Part shown: positions 1 to 12,296 of the stretch, piece after piece | Position numbering within the stretch: the stretch's first letter is position 1 | Layout of the letters: each line of letters starts with the position of its first letter | NCBI GenBank assembly: GCA_009733575.1 | Contig: ML769502.1 | Location: 124,001 to 188,000, forward strand | DNA length: 64,000 bases | Reading direction: 5' to 3' | Origin: Gymnopus androsaceus JB14 | Taxonomy: Eukaryota > Basidiomycota > Agaricomycetes > Agaricales > Omphalotaceae | Program-made: the position numbers and the translations under genes | The notes under the pieces: generated by a model | What the model saw: only the letters and a program-made list of their open reading frames with translations | The model's database searches: none | Told to the model about the DNA's origin: nothing

Positions 1-1822
1 ATAAATCTTACGCTCTAGCTCGACACTCTGCAAAAACTTGTAATCCACACGCTTCGGATGTTCACGAGCATTTATCAACCCACTCGCCTGACTCTTCGTC
101 GTGAACAGATCCAGCTCGAATTTCACCTTGTCACTCGAGATGTCCGCCGCTTCCATCAGTAGAGGGACAAGGACGTCAGGTTCACGGGTCGACAATATCA
201 TATGTATATCTGTGCGACGTCCACTGTCGTCCTCCTTCAACGCCCGGAGCATGCTCAAAAACGGCGTGATTCCAATCCCCCCTGCTATCCACAAGAGCTT
301 GGTTTCCGAGCCCGTCACAGGAGGCGGCAAAGAAAACGAGCCACTGATACCAATGAAACCAAGATGAATATCCAGAACGGATGTATCCACCAAGAGTTCT
401 GGTTTTCGATTTGGCTAGTGAACGAGAAAGGTTGAAAATGGCTCCGGTGATAACACCACGGGGTATCTCGCGCATGGTGAGCGCGAACTCGTGGGTGGAT
501 GAGGCAGAAATAGTCCATGTGCGCACAAGGTCGTCGTTTACGGATTTGGGATTCGATTCGGCCATGTGTGCATACCTGGGTTGACCGAGTAGACCTGTAA
601 AGCTGAGGATAGCAGCCTGACCTGGTTTAATAGTAAGGGGAGTGGGAGATTTGAACCAGAATGTGGCGATAGTGGGTGAGTGAAGGTCAATGCGACTCAG
701 CAAGACCATTTGGTTCGGCTTTTCAAGCGTCAGTCCAGCCTTCTCTTCAGCAAGGAAGCGAATGGGCGGACTGTACAGACTCGGTTCAGCACGCGTACCG
801 CGCGTCTGTCGCACAGGAAGCGCATCCAAAACAAAAGTATAACCAGTCACGAACAGAGTCGTGAGGGCGTTTTTGCTATGCATAGGCATGAGGCGCCTCG
901 CATCCTCCCCAAAAACGTTCTCTGCCACGCCTGTGAGATAGAGGACAGCGCCGGTTTCAAAGTTGACAAATGTGAAGGATGCCAAGGAGGTAGCTTCGAC
1001 GTTACCAAGGGATGTCATAAATCTGTTGCCAGAATAATCAGGCATCGCAAGTGTTCGTCCGTCTTTCCGTGAAACCCTGATGAAGCCTTTACGGCCTCCT
1101 CGTTGGTTCATGCCCAGATGGGAGGGGAACATGTCCGCGTCTTTGGCGGGAGCGACATAGGTGGTCCCAAAGAAGACAGTGTCTGATTCTAGAATGAAAT
1201 CAATGAGATTTTCTGGTAATCGCTCGCCTTCCTTGAGATCCAAATTTTCGGCTGCGACTTTGGGATGAGAATTTGGATGAGGGGTGAATTTTCGTATATT
1301 GATGTATTTCGGACAGTTCCCTATCGTCTCGTTGACCCTCATGTCAAGTTCAAGCAGACGGTCGCCCTGCGAGAGTGTATAGCCCGTGGCGTAACCTGCA
1401 ATTTTATTTCTCATCCGTGTCGGAAAATGAATGCCAATTCCTGCGACGAGCATATTCTTCTTCCCCGTCCTGATTATCGGTTCCCCTTCCCATATTTCCG
1501 CGGTTACTCTCAACCTGCTCCCCCCTATGTACCGAATGAACTTGGACCCCGTTTCACCTCCTTGCGGAGCTAATATGGAACCCCATGGACGACCCGTCGA
1601 ATCCAGAGTGGTAACTGCAAATTAGGTATATCAGTTGTACATCCAAGAAATAGGCTGTGTGGACATACCTGGAAGAAAGTGACACTGAGCATGGAACTGG
1701 GCGTACCCAGGATCAATCTCGTCGCTAACCCAAGTAAACATGCTCTGGACGGCTGGATCCCCGAGATAGTTCATCTTTCGGTGAATTTCTCGTTCACCGA
1801 CGTGCCAGCCATTTAACGCCAT
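1..1822 (-). CDS. PNPOx-like / ferredoxin-reductase-like flavin oxidoreductase, 3' end off the window
   Basis: Minus-strand gene running off the left edge. The start ATG at 1822 opens with MALNGWHVGERE, matching the N-terminus of the fungal PNPOx-like family (GWHxGE...DPAVQ). One intron at 1615-1668 joins ...HAQCHFLP to VTTLDSTGRPWGS in frame. An FMN-binding split-barrel region covers roughly residues 1-300. It is followed by an FAD-binding reductase module (LVRTWTIS, the RxYS-type motif) and an NAD(P)-binding module (LLWIAGGIGITPFLSML, a GGxGxTP motif). The family normally ends in a 2Fe-2S ferredoxin domain, which would lie left of the window. Likely role: NAD(P)H-dependent flavin redox enzyme; substrate unknown. 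At 387-394 the frame shifts by one base (TRTL to VDTSVLDIHLGF) with no credible intron, so this is either an assembly indel or real damage. Confidence 0.8.
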
Positions 1823-1942
1823 TGTTGTTGTGGGAGAGAATGCAAGTAGGTAGTAAGATATTGCAGTTCTTATACGCATTCCCAGATCATGGTAGATGTG
1901 CTGCATATATAGATGAGTAAGCTGAGACTTGTGCTTGATGAG

Positions 1943-4020
1943 GGTCGGGAAGGATTCACGTGTCGCCCGAAGCTAACGCAATTAATGATGTTGAAGGTGA
2001 ATGGAATGGAGCACTGAAGAGTTTGAGAGAATATCGAGACATGGAAGAAGAGATTGGTGCATTGCAGTTTGTTGAGAGAAGAAAAAAGGCGCCTCGGCCG
2101 ATTATCTAACGCGCTTAGCCTCTTTGTTTCATTCTATCACGTTCGCCACTCAACTTAATCTAATTTTTTGGTGAGTCCTCATCGATGTCCGTGCACTCAC
2201 CCTTGAATTTCCAGCAGCCTGCTCTATCTTCTCACTATGGTCAGTCCCTCAAGTTGATCTGGAACGAAAGTAGTAAACTCACGATTTCGCTGTTCGTGTT
2301 CCAGGTGAACAATATCACTCTGGATTTCACAATGGTAGACCCAAGAGCTAGCAGCTATTAACACTCAAAGCTAAATCCTTTCCCAGTGGATCCTCCTCCC
2401 TACAACAATAATAGTAATAGCTAATACTCGACAAATACACCAAATGAGTTTCGAAACTCAAAATCCACTCGAACATTTCTCCACTTTTGCAAATCAAGAT
2501 GTCGAAATGCAGGTCAGCCATACCAAAAGGATCTTCACGTTGCTCATACTAACGTCGGGTAACACAGGCCCCTTTGGCTGAAAACTCTTTCTATCTCGTA
2601 CCGGACACCAATATCCTCTTACATTATCTCGATACTCTCGCGACATTCGCTGATGATATTGAAAAGTTGCCCAACTGCAATGTCGTGATTGTGATCCCCA
2701 CCTGCAGTGATCAACGAGCTAGACTGGTATGTGCAAGTACATCCTGAGCGTAACAACCCTCACGGGTACCAAAATAGGCAAAAGAAACACAACGACACTG
2801 GCTGGTTCTCAAGAAAAGCCTCGATTTGGCTTTGGCGTAAAATACCAGGAGAAGAATGTCTTGAAAGGTCAAGGGAGCAGGGAATTTTTATCGGTAGGGT
2901 TATTATTAAATAATGCTTCGCACTTGTCCTTAACTGAGCTGTAAACAGAAATGTGACAACAATGACGATAGGATAATCGATTGTGCCTCATACTTTGCTC
3001 GGATTCGACCTACTGTGCTGTGCAGCGCAGACAAGAATTTGTGCTTCAAAGCTCAAGCTCGAGGTAATCTTCTTTTGTGAATACTGTGTTCTAGACCTGC
3101 TGACGCTTCGACGTCGGAGACGATCTCAACCTAGGTGTTGTAAATCCGGGAGACCATTCCTCGTTGGAGCGCTCGTCATCTGGGATCATATATCTTTGAC
3201 TCTCAACGCGAAGAGCAGTTCAGTGAATGGAACATAGCTTACACCGAAGACTCTGTCGTTGTGCCGGAGATCTCCCGCGATGACAATGAAATGGATGTGG
3301 ATACGGAGAACCTGCACAATGAACAGGAAATTCTTCCGAAGGATGCGCGCATCTTGTTACATCTCCAAGTCATTGACATCTTTGTTGGACTGCTAAGAGA
3401 GCTGGTGGCAGCAGATCAACGAGACGTCCAAAGGAAATCCGCAGAAGGGGCTTCTGCTTCGGTGCATGCACCATCCATTGTCGCATCCATCCACGCCTTA
3501 AATCGAGATGCAAATGTGTCCGAAATGAGCCTTGGTGTCCTTTTGAGCTGGGTAACAGACAGTCCTTCGGGTCGCTTACCACTGCAAGCGGACAATCCAC
3601 CTTTAAGCTATTTTCTCACAAAGCCATATCAAAAACACACAGGATCTCGACCGGGAATGAATGGTCACCCAAGGATTGGCTGGTTTCTCTCCGAAAGCTT
3701 CGTATGATTGGGCAGGCATGGGGTAAGAGAGGCGAAGATATTGTCAACATTTTGCGACAAGATCTTTTGCCTCATCTGCAGAGAGTTTTTGGTGACGATG
3801 ACCTTATGATATAGCCTGTTTTTTCTTTGGGCTTGCTGGTTGCCTTATACATACAAAATATTCTACAAACATGAAATTGTCTTCCTAGGATAAGCGGGAG
3901 GTGGCGTAGTTGATACAGAGTATGTAAGAGAAGTAAAAAGTTTGGGTAGGTCAAGATCAATACTAGAATGACAAAGCAGCAGGGGGATGATCATGAATCC
4001 AAATACATAGTTCGACTGTT
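1943..4020 (+). repeat. Left copy of a ~2 kb segmental duplication (PIN-domain gene)
   Basis: This block aligns almost throughout with 8101-10140: upstream stretch (shared GTGTCGCCCGAAGC), all exons and introns of a PIN-domain gene, and about 200 bp of 3' flank (shared AAATCCATAG-like end). Same orientation, roughly 6.1 kb apart, with one unique Zn2Cys6 gene between. Boundaries are by eye and good to about 20-30 bp. Confidence 0.85.
2185..3813 (+). pseudogene. Decayed SWT1-like PIN-domain endoribonuclease copy
   Basis: Same gene as the copy starting at 8342, same intron positions and start (MSVHSPLNFQQ). The PIN motif LVPDTNILLHYLDTLA and the acidic NDDRIIDCASYFA segment are still visible. 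Against the right copy it carries several frame lesions: an extra T near 2430 giving a stop after NNNSNS, an extra base near 2702 (ACCTGCAG against ACTGCAG) that leads to an early stop in the PIN domain, about +2 near 2850, +1 near 3150, and -1 near 3655. It keeps the C-terminal extension that the right copy lost (VNILRQDLLPHLQRVFG). With so many lesions it is most likely a pseudogene, unless assembly quality here is very poor. Confidence 0.8.
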
Positions 4021-4432
4021 CAACTTCGACAACCAGCAGGGTGGGGTGTAGGACATCCGATAGTACTCTACTGCATACAAATTCAAATCTTCATGAAAAT
4101 TTGGTGTCCAGTGATGTGAGGTAGATGCGATCAGTCACTCATTCATTTCCAGGCCCAAATAATGAAGTGCGAAAATCTTCAACAATATGCAAAGGGTAAT
4201 AGTAGTATCCCAAAAATATTAAGGAGAATTTCACCTTGCTCTCCATCCGTTGTGAGTTTACTCGCTTAAATAGACAACGATGTTATTTGGTGAACTACTT
4301 GAGACTTCGAGAGCTTGAGAGCTTGAGCTTGACGCGCGCGCCCGTTTCCTGCATTGGAAGTATAACTATAAGCGCCTGTTGCCGACGCACAGCATACCGG
4401 CAACCTTTGTCACTCCTTCGATTCATGCCAAC
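3814..4432. other. Gene-free stretch: end of duplication plus regulator upstream region
   Basis: The first ~200 bp are the duplicated 3' flank of the PIN gene. The rest is upstream sequence of the Zn2Cys6 gene. No further coding signal or repeat seen. Confidence 0.5.
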
Positions 4433-7400
4433 ATGTCGGATGACGAGAGCGCGCAAGTTGCATTCAAGAAGCGTAGGCTGGGTGGAAGCTGTGATAATTG
4501 TGCTTGCGATTTCTAACCATCTGGATTATGAATATCTATTGACTATTTCGCTTGAATCAGGTCGAAAAAGAAAGAGTAAGCGTCTTAGTACCTTTAACTT
4601 GAGACATCTGCCTTACTGCTATTCAGTCAAATGTAGGCTTCCTAGAGTTATCTTAACCAAAGACGCTTGACGTGCTTGCAGGCGACAGCGCGATCAGACC
4701 CGGAAAGTGTTCCTCCTGCTTAGCGTTCAATCTAGAGTGTACACATGTGTTGGCGCTGGCTAAGAAGGTGAGTCCATCGGTTGACAAAGGTTGGCGGGTC
4801 TGATACAATGGGTCACTTTCAGAAACGCGGTCCTCCCAAAGGGTGAGTACAGGCGCATTTTGGAGATGAGATCTTTCCCATTGTCATACTTCTGCAGGAC
4901 TCCTCGCGGACAGCGTACCATTAAATCAATCGTTAACAGCATTCTCTCTTCCGGGAAACCCTATGAACCCCCACATGAACCTCAAGCAGTCCAGCAGCTG
5001 TTGATCGACCTTGCAACCCATATTAAGGAATTGGAAGAAGAAATAATTCGGTTGCAGCATGGCGCGCTCTCATCAAAAGACGCTGGTACCCCAGATAGCG
5101 TGACCGTGACCTACACCGGGACCGTTCCACCTTCGGACTCGTATTTGGACTCCGATGTTGATGGCCTGACTGCACATTTACAAAGCATGGGTATTCAAGG
5201 CTCGGAACCTGAGGCTCGTCATTTTGGCAAAGCTAGGAGCATCACAGCCCAAGCTCATATTTACCCGAGCTTTAAACGGCCTGAATTTTGGACCATCCAT
5301 CCGGTTAGTGAAAGTATTCGAGGCTCAATGGCAACCGATGTTGACTTGTAGGAACTTTAGTGGCAAATAATACCAGTAGATGACCCCCCTCCCTTTGAGT
5401 TCCCGGACAAAGACTTGATCGAAGAACTTGCCAGACTTTATATCAACCGCATTAACGATTTGCTCCCAGTACTACATGCTCCATCCTTTCTTAAATCTAT
5501 TAGAGAAGGCTTACATTTCAGAGATCGTCATTTCGGTGCTGTCGTTCTCGCAGTTTGTGCAGTTGGCAGTCGCTTCTCATCAGATCCGCGTATTTTCGAA
5601 GAGGGTTCGAATTCAGAGCAGTCAGTAGGCTGGAAGTGGATACGTCAAGTTCAACCGATAAAGACATCCTTCCTAGAGCCACCCTGCATTTACGAGCTTC
5701 AGCTCTATTGCGTACGTTTTTATATGCTGAAAGACAACTTTCGTTACCTACTGCATGTTACAGGTATACATATTATTTATGAACAGTACGACGGCACCCG
5801 AAGTGTGTTGGCCGCTCATCAGCTTCGGGCTTCATCTAGCTAAAGATGTAGGAGCCCATCGAAAGAAGCCAGGCAACCCCAAACCTACACTGGAGAGTGA
5901 ACTTTTGAAGCGCGCATTCTGGTTCCTCTACATCAGTGATATATATGTCTCGGCACTTTTGCCAGGTGATTTCTGCTTCGTTCTACCGTAAAGTAGTTTG
6001 CTAACTGCATTTTACTCATTTTTAGGACGAGCCCGTTCGATTGCTAACGAAGAGTAAGTTTCAAACCTTCTACACTCACAGCGCTAATCATGTCGTTTTC
6101 ATCCACAGTTTTGATGTCGATTTTCCAATAGAAGACTGTGACGATGAATATTGGGAGCATTCAGATGCTGACCTGGCATTCAAGCAACCACCTGGCAAGC
6201 CGTGTTCTGCGTCTTATTATGTAACCATCCTGAAGCTTGTGGATATTTTGGGCTATGCGGCGCGAACTATTGTGCGCTATCTCCTCACCTTGTTACATCC
6301 GAAGCATTCGCTGATAGTACTGCTAGTACGCAGCGAAGCGGTCGGAGATGTGGACTGCGATGGGACTATCCGCCCTCGAATGGAACGAGAAGATCGTGGC
6401 GGAGCTAGACTCGTCTCTAAACAGGTGTCGTTGTGTCTGTCGTCGTTCGATTTTTAAAGACAGTTAAAGACAGTTTAGATGGGTGAATTACATACCCGAC
6501 CACTGTAAATTTCCGCTTAATGTTCTACACACTGTCGCTTACCCTTTTGTAGTGACGTGGGATCCAAAACGCGAAAACCTTGAACATTTTAGGCAATCGG
6601 CCATGCTCTACGCAACTTACTACTGGATTCAGATTCAAGGTTTCCATCAAACTTTTGTCCTTCAAATTTATTAACACATTATTTTCACAGTGCATAGGAG
6701 TTTCATACCTCCACCAGGACAAGGGTCAGTTCTAAGCTTTCCTTCTTTGACTATCTGCGCCACAGGCTGCCCGAGCGTGTCGGTGAGCTTACACTAAAGG
6801 CTCTTCAGCAGTGAATCGCTCTAAAGTGTAAATTCACATTCTAGTCATGTCGTGGAGATTACAGAGCAGCGCAATGCTGGGCTGCTTGCTGTGCCGCCTG
6901 TAGCAGTAAGTAGGTGTCGTCGGTCCATTCTCGATGTTGCTTACGATAATGCAGATAGCGCTATTCAACGCAAATATAGTGCTACTCGTCAATGTGTTTT
7001 CTCGACGCCTTAAAACATCCACTGCACTCAATCTTGGTAAAGAATTGGCTGGTGTGTATAGATCTGTACACTTTCTACAAATATACGAAAAAAGGTAAGT
7101 ACGTCTTCTTCTCTAACCTGCTACCATACTAATTGCTGCTCAGCTGGGAATTGGCTGGGCGCTTCATGTGAGTTGGAAACCATTTTGTTGAGAAAATATG
7201 ATTGCTTACTTTTCCTTCCTTCCTTCCTTATAGTGATATCCTAATGGAAGTATTATCTGTCAGTCGCATGCACCACGAGAAAGCCACTTCGCCGACTTCC
7301 AAACGGGTTAGAAGAGTTCCGGACGGCCTTGATGATATATCAATCGATTTGTCTTCACCACGTCAAATAGCGGGCTCCAATCGAGTGTCTGCCGCCATAC

Positions 7401-7869
7401 AAGCTGCAACACAACACGAAGAATCTGAAACACAATCAGGGTTCAGTCTACCTACGCATAGCAGTGAACTCGGAAGCTTTCAATGGCCTGTTACATTCGA
7501 CTCTCAGAGTTGGATGCCACAAGAATTTGTGACTCCTGTATCAATAGAAACACTATCTAATCCTCCATCTTTTGACTTCCCATCTCAAAATTCGATTTCG
7601 CCCTACACACTAGGTGAGTACATAAATCCTGTGTTGTGCTGCTACTAACCAGTTGGAACCAGGGATTGGAACGCATAACCCAGAGGGTTACATTGCGCCC
7701 GACCCTAATTCAATCTTCCAGTTTAGCGGTATGCAGGAAAGTAATAGGTATGTTGCGCCTGATATGTTCACGACCCGGTACTAATGTAAAACCAAGTTTA
7801 CCAGAGGAGGATGATTGGACCTCCTATATGGCCATTGTGGACGAAGTGCTTCAATCTATTCGGAGGTAA
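4433..7869 (+). CDS. Zn(II)2Cys6 fungal-specific transcription factor
   Basis: Multi-exon nuclear regulator. Start chosen at MSDDESAQVAFKKRR, directly before the zinc cluster. Splicing three short introns gives GSCDNCRKRKIKCDS, then GKCSSCLAFNLECTH: all six zinc-binding cysteines present (Cx2Cx6C...Cx2Cx6C). The linker KKKRGPPKG and a coiled-coil-like THIKELEEEIIRLQ segment follow, then the PF04082-type middle homology region (LYINRINDLLPVLHAPSF; KDVGAHRKKPG; GRARSIANEDFDVDFPIE; DDEYWE), and a low-complexity C-terminal region ending WTSYMAIVDEVLQSIRR. Exons near 6240-6480 are hard to join with certainty. Target genes cannot be read from sequence. It sits between the two PIN-gene copies and is not itself duplicated. 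Confidence 0.85.
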
Positions 7870-8100
7870 CGATAGAATGATAGGGTGGGGGCAGTATCGA
7901 GTCAGTTCTTAGTTCTATAATTTACTAAAGTTTTACATATAGTTTCCAATGTCTAGCAGAGCAGATCCGACTTTGGATTGGTGCTGAGAAACACGAGATT
8001 GAAGTTTGCTGAAGGGATCTATTGGCGAGTGATTGGATGGTTAGCCTAGGTCCCGTTGGGTAGCGTAGTAGCAGCCATCTGAACTATTCGACTGTGTCAG

Positions 8101-10140
8101 AGATCGGGTAGGATTCCCGTGTCGCCCGAAGCTATAGCAATGGTATTGAAGGTGAATGAAGCACTGAAGAGTTTGGGAGAACATCAAGAACAGATATGAG
8201 CCGTGGCAGAGCCGCAGAAGCAAACAAAAAGGCGCGGGTTGGCGGGGCCGATTATCTAACGAGTGTTAGCCTCGAGTTCTCCATCACGTCCACCATTTAT
8301 ATTTCTTGAACTTCAATTTTTTTCTTGGTGAGTCCTCATCGATGTCCGTGCACTCACCCTTGAATTTCCAGCAATCTGCTCCATTTTCTCACTATGGTCA
8401 GTCTCTCAAGCCAATCTGGAACGGAGGTAGTAAATTCACGATTTTCGCTGTTCCAGGTGGACAACATCACTCTGGATTCCACAGTGGTAGACCCCAGAGC
8501 TACAACTATTAACACTCAAAGCTAAATCCTTTCCCAGTGGATCCTCTTCCCCACAACAACAATAGTAATAGCAATACTCGACAAATACACCAAATGGGTT
8601 TCGAAACTCAAAATCCACTCGAACATTTCTCCCCTACTGCAAATCAAGATGTCGAAATGCAGGTCAGCCATCTCAAAAGGATCTTCACGTTGCTCCTACT
8701 AACGTTGGGCAACACAGGCCCCTCTGGCGGAAAACTCTTTCTATCTCGTACCGGACACCAATATACTTTTACACCATCTCGATACTCTCGCGAAATTCGC
8801 TGATGATTTCGAAAAGTCGCCCGACTGCAATCTCGTGATTGTAATCCCTACTGCAGTGATCGAAGAGCTAGACGGGTTTGTGAAAGTATATTTTAAGTGT
8901 AACAACGACCCTCACAATTACCGAAATAGGCAAAAGAAAAAGAAAGATGGAGAAACTGGCTGGTTCTCGAGAAAAGCCTCGGCTTGGCTCTGGTGTAAAA
9001 TACGGGAGAAGAAAGTCTTGAAAGGTCAAGGGAGCAGGGAAATTTTATCGGTGGGGTTCATTATTTCAATGTACTTGTCCTTAACTGAGCTGTAAACAGA
9101 AATTTGACATTAATGACGATAAGATAATCGATTGTGCCTCATACTTTGCTCGGATTCGACCTACTGTCCTGTACAGCGCAGACAGTAATTTGTGCTTCAA
9201 AGCTCAAACTCAAGGTGATCTTCCTTTTATGAATATTGGTGGGTCTACTGACGCTTCGACATATAGACGAACCTAACCTACGTGTCGTAAATCCGAGAGA
9301 CTATCCTCGTTGGAGCGCTCGTGATCTGGAGTCATACATCGTTAGCTTTCAACGCGCGCAATGCGAGAAACAGTTCAGTGAATGGAGCATGGCTTACACC
9401 GAAAACTCTGTCGTTGTCTCCCCCGACGACAATGCAATGGATGTGGATACCTCGCACAATGAACAGGAAATGCTTCCGAAAGATGTACGCATCTTGTACC
9501 ATCTCCATATCATCGACATCTTTGTTGGACTGCTAAGAGAGCTGGTGGAGGCAGATCAACGAGATGAACAGTGGAGGAAATCCGCAGAAAGGGTTTCTGC
9601 TTCGATGCATGCACCATCCGCCGTAGCATCCATCCACGCTCTGAATCGAGATGCGGATGTGGATGTCCTTTTGGGCTGGGTACAAGACAGTCCTTCGGGT
9701 CATGTACTCCTGGAAGCAGAACACCCTCGTTTAGACTACTTCCTCGCAAAGCCATACCAGAAAAACAAGGGATCTCGACCGGGGAACGAATGGTCGCGTC
9801 AGGATTGGCTTGTTTCTCTTCGAAAGCTTCGTACGCTGGGTCAGGCATGGGGCAAGAGAGGCGAAGGTATTGTCACTTTTGCCTCGTCTGCAGAGGGTTT
9901 CTACCTTACGATAGTATAGCAACTTTTTTTTTGGTCTTTCGTGTCGTCGTTCGCAATTTACTGGCTGCCTTGTACATACTTACAACATGTTTTAAAAACA
10001 TGAAAACATCGTCTTGCTAGGAGAAGGAATGGAAGCAATGTGAATAATGTAGGGGCGCAGGTGTTGCAGAGCAGGAGAAGCAGAAATTCTGAGTGAATAA
10101 AGACCAGCAATAGGTGAGTCCAAATCCATAGCACGACCAC
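8101..10140 (+). repeat. Right copy of the ~2 kb segmental duplication (PIN-domain gene)
   Basis: Partner of 1943-4020. Both the promoter-side sequence and the 3' flank are shared, so the unit was duplicated as DNA rather than through RNA: introns are retained at the same places. Confidence 0.85.
8342..9919 (+). CDS. SWT1-like PIN-domain endoribonuclease, intact copy
   Basis: Spliced reading gives MSVHSPLNFQQSAPFSHYG, a Gln/Asn-rich stretch (QIHQMGFETQN), then a PIN nuclease domain: LVPDTNILLHHLDTLA (first acidic D in PDTN), NLVIVIPTAVIEELDG (conserved acidic EELD), NDDKIIDCASYFA and VLYSADSNLCFKA (later acidic residues). Introns of about 50 nt all join in frame. A long C-terminal helical region follows, ending near DWLVSLRKLRTLGQAWGKRGEG. 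The layout matches SWT1-like nuclear RNA endonucleases involved in mRNP quality control; that role is inferred from the family. A 17-nt deletion after GEGI relative to the left copy replaces the last ~24 residues with an unrelated tail (VTFASSAEGFYLTIV). Confidence 0.75.
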
Positions 10141-10482
10141 CAGCCAGCTATAATAGTCTTCCCTAGGCAGACCCGTAATACTGACGATCGGGACGATGTG
10201 TATATAGGACAATCAGCAGGGGAACCTAGTGATAGCTCTAGTGTTCTGTCGCTGTCTTTCCAAGGTGTATAGCGAGCAATAACAATGAAGTTCCCATTTG
10301 CATTATCCTTCAAGTGAAACCACTGGAGTAATGTTCATACTCATAGGGGCTTCGCGCGCTTTTCGCTTATATGACAAAGCGTTAATCAGTCATTCGGTCG
10401 TTCGGTTGCTCGGAATCCAAAGTTTGTTTTTAGGCTCGAACTTCGGCATTGCAGCTTCTCCCTCTCCATTACCCTCTCCATT
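9920..10482. other. Gene-free stretch before the glycosyltransferase
   Basis: The first ~220 bp are the duplicated PIN-gene 3' flank. The remainder is upstream region of the next gene. No coding support on either strand. Confidence 0.5.
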
Positions 10483-12058
10483 ATGACCCGCCGCCGTTCC
10501 CTCTTCGTTTTCCTAACAATCCTCTGCTTATTTCTTGTTGGAACAGTCGTCGTCCTATCTTCTATAACATATTATCTCTCTATCGACCCCAGTGCTTACC
10601 TTTCCACGGACGAGGTTCCTATTCTCGAAAACAATACCCGCTGGAATGCTTCAGAGCATGGTCTGCAAGAACGAATCCCGAGGATCTTGCATCAGACATG
10701 GCGAACAGATACTTTGCCAACGCGCTGGAAGCCTATATCCCAAGAATGTCAAGACATGATGCCCGACTAGTGTGTATTGTTGTACTTTTCTCTCGTTACT
10801 ATTCTCAAGCTTTGCAGTGAATACATACTTTGGACAGACGATAGCTCTCGCGAGTTTATTGCAGAGCATTATCCATGGTTCCTCAACACTTTTAACGGTT
10901 ATAAATACGCTATTCAGCGTGCTGATGCCATTCGGTATTTTCGTCCTTCATCATCATGGCGGCATTTATCTGGATCTGGATATTGGCTGTATTCGACCAC
11001 TAGACCCATTGCTGGTCTACCCAGTGATTCTCCCAAAGACTATTCCAGTCGGTGTATCGAATGACCTCATATTCGCTGAAAAAGGACATCCTTTCTTGGC
11101 CCAGACTATTCACAACCTCGTTACTTTCGACCACAACTGGATTCTAAACTATCCTACTGTTATGTTCTCTACTGGGCCAATGTTCCTTTCGGCGCAATAC
11201 GGCATCTACACCTCGTCTGCTGGGACTCAGGGTGATCCTGTCAGGATATTGCCCAAGTCTTTGTATGGGAAAAACGCCAAGGATGGTGAGGCCCCGGACT
11301 CGTTCTTTACCCACTTTTATGGGAGCAGCTGGCATGCCGATGATGCTGCTTTCATTGGATTCCTCGGGCACTGGGGTAAAGGGCTTATGTGGGTTGGGTT
11401 GATCATTTTGATTGGCGGCGTAGTTATAATGGTGATTCCCGGGAAACAGCGCAGAACGCTGCGGAGAATAGGTGGCTACGATGTGCTGTTCCCGCGTTTG
11501 TCTCAGCGGACTGGTCAGTGGCATTTCCACCTTCCGAGATCAGAAGTTTCATCTCAGGGCGACACTTCGCCAACATATACAGATGGCGACGACGATGTTC
11601 AATTCGACATGCGTCCAACCTCTCCGGCATCGTCAGAATCATCCTTTTCGGCTGATCAGCTCGCCGGACGTTCGTCTCCCTTGGTAGAGACTTTCCGGCG
11701 GGTGCGAAATCGGGTTGCTGCATTCACGCAACCGATTCCAGAGGAAGCTCCTCGCACTCCTTTCCGTCCGAGGAGACATCGTTCCAGCCGCGGATATCTA
11801 TTCTTCCTCCCAGCCATTTTTACGACACATTCCTCAGATCTCGAGGCTGGAATAGAACAGCCGTCCGTCCCACTGCTTTCGCGTGCCCCACCCTCACGTT
11901 TTGAACGACCTCCTCGATACAACGATAGCGACGGGGGGAAAAGTCGACCAGCAGAACCAGAAGCCCAATTAATTGATTTCGGTGCTGCCGATGAACACTC
12001 TACATCGTCCTTTTCAAGGAGAGCCTCTTCAGCATCAGCATCTTCATCTTCATTATAG
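10483..12058 (+). CDS. SUR1: Inositolphosphoceramide mannosyltransferase (SUR1/CSH1-like)
   Basis: Golgi type II glycosyltransferase that would transfer mannose from GDP-mannose to inositolphosphoceramide to make MIPC. It starts MTRRRSLFVFLTILCLF with an N-terminal membrane anchor. Then come the family signature RIPRILHQTWRTDTLPTRW, LWTDDSSREFI, YAIQRADAIRYF and the metal-binding DXD in GGIYLDLDIGC. A second membrane segment (LMWVGLIILIGGVVIMVIPG) follows the catalytic domain. One intron, 10770-10817. At 10938-10942 the frame changes by one base inside TATTTTC: removing one T gives the family-typical RYFVLHHHGG. The Ser/Pro/Arg-rich tail of about 200 residues beyond the second membrane segment is long for the family. 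Confidence 0.85.
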
Positions 12059-12296
12059 GTTCTTTTAATATTATAGACTTTTACATACACTCGGCCATCT
12101 CCTGCTTCATATACGATTGACGAGATATATATTCAGCTATACCTTACCTGCGTATTTGAATTCCTCGATGTGCGACGACGACTCTCCCAACTCCTTCATT
12201 CCCATTCGGGGCGAAGCACAACCACGATCCATCCTACATTCTTTTTAAACAAATTGGTAAAACCGTCCTTTCATTTGTCTAATTACTCCATAGAAA
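12059..12296. other. Convergent 3' intergenic region
   Basis: Short AT-rich region between two genes transcribed towards each other; probably both 3' UTRs. Nothing else seen. Confidence 0.5.

Noticed and set aside
4425..4427. Earlier ATG for the Zn2Cys6 regulator
   Set aside because: ATGCCAACATG is out of frame with the zinc cluster; the ATG at 4433 is in frame.
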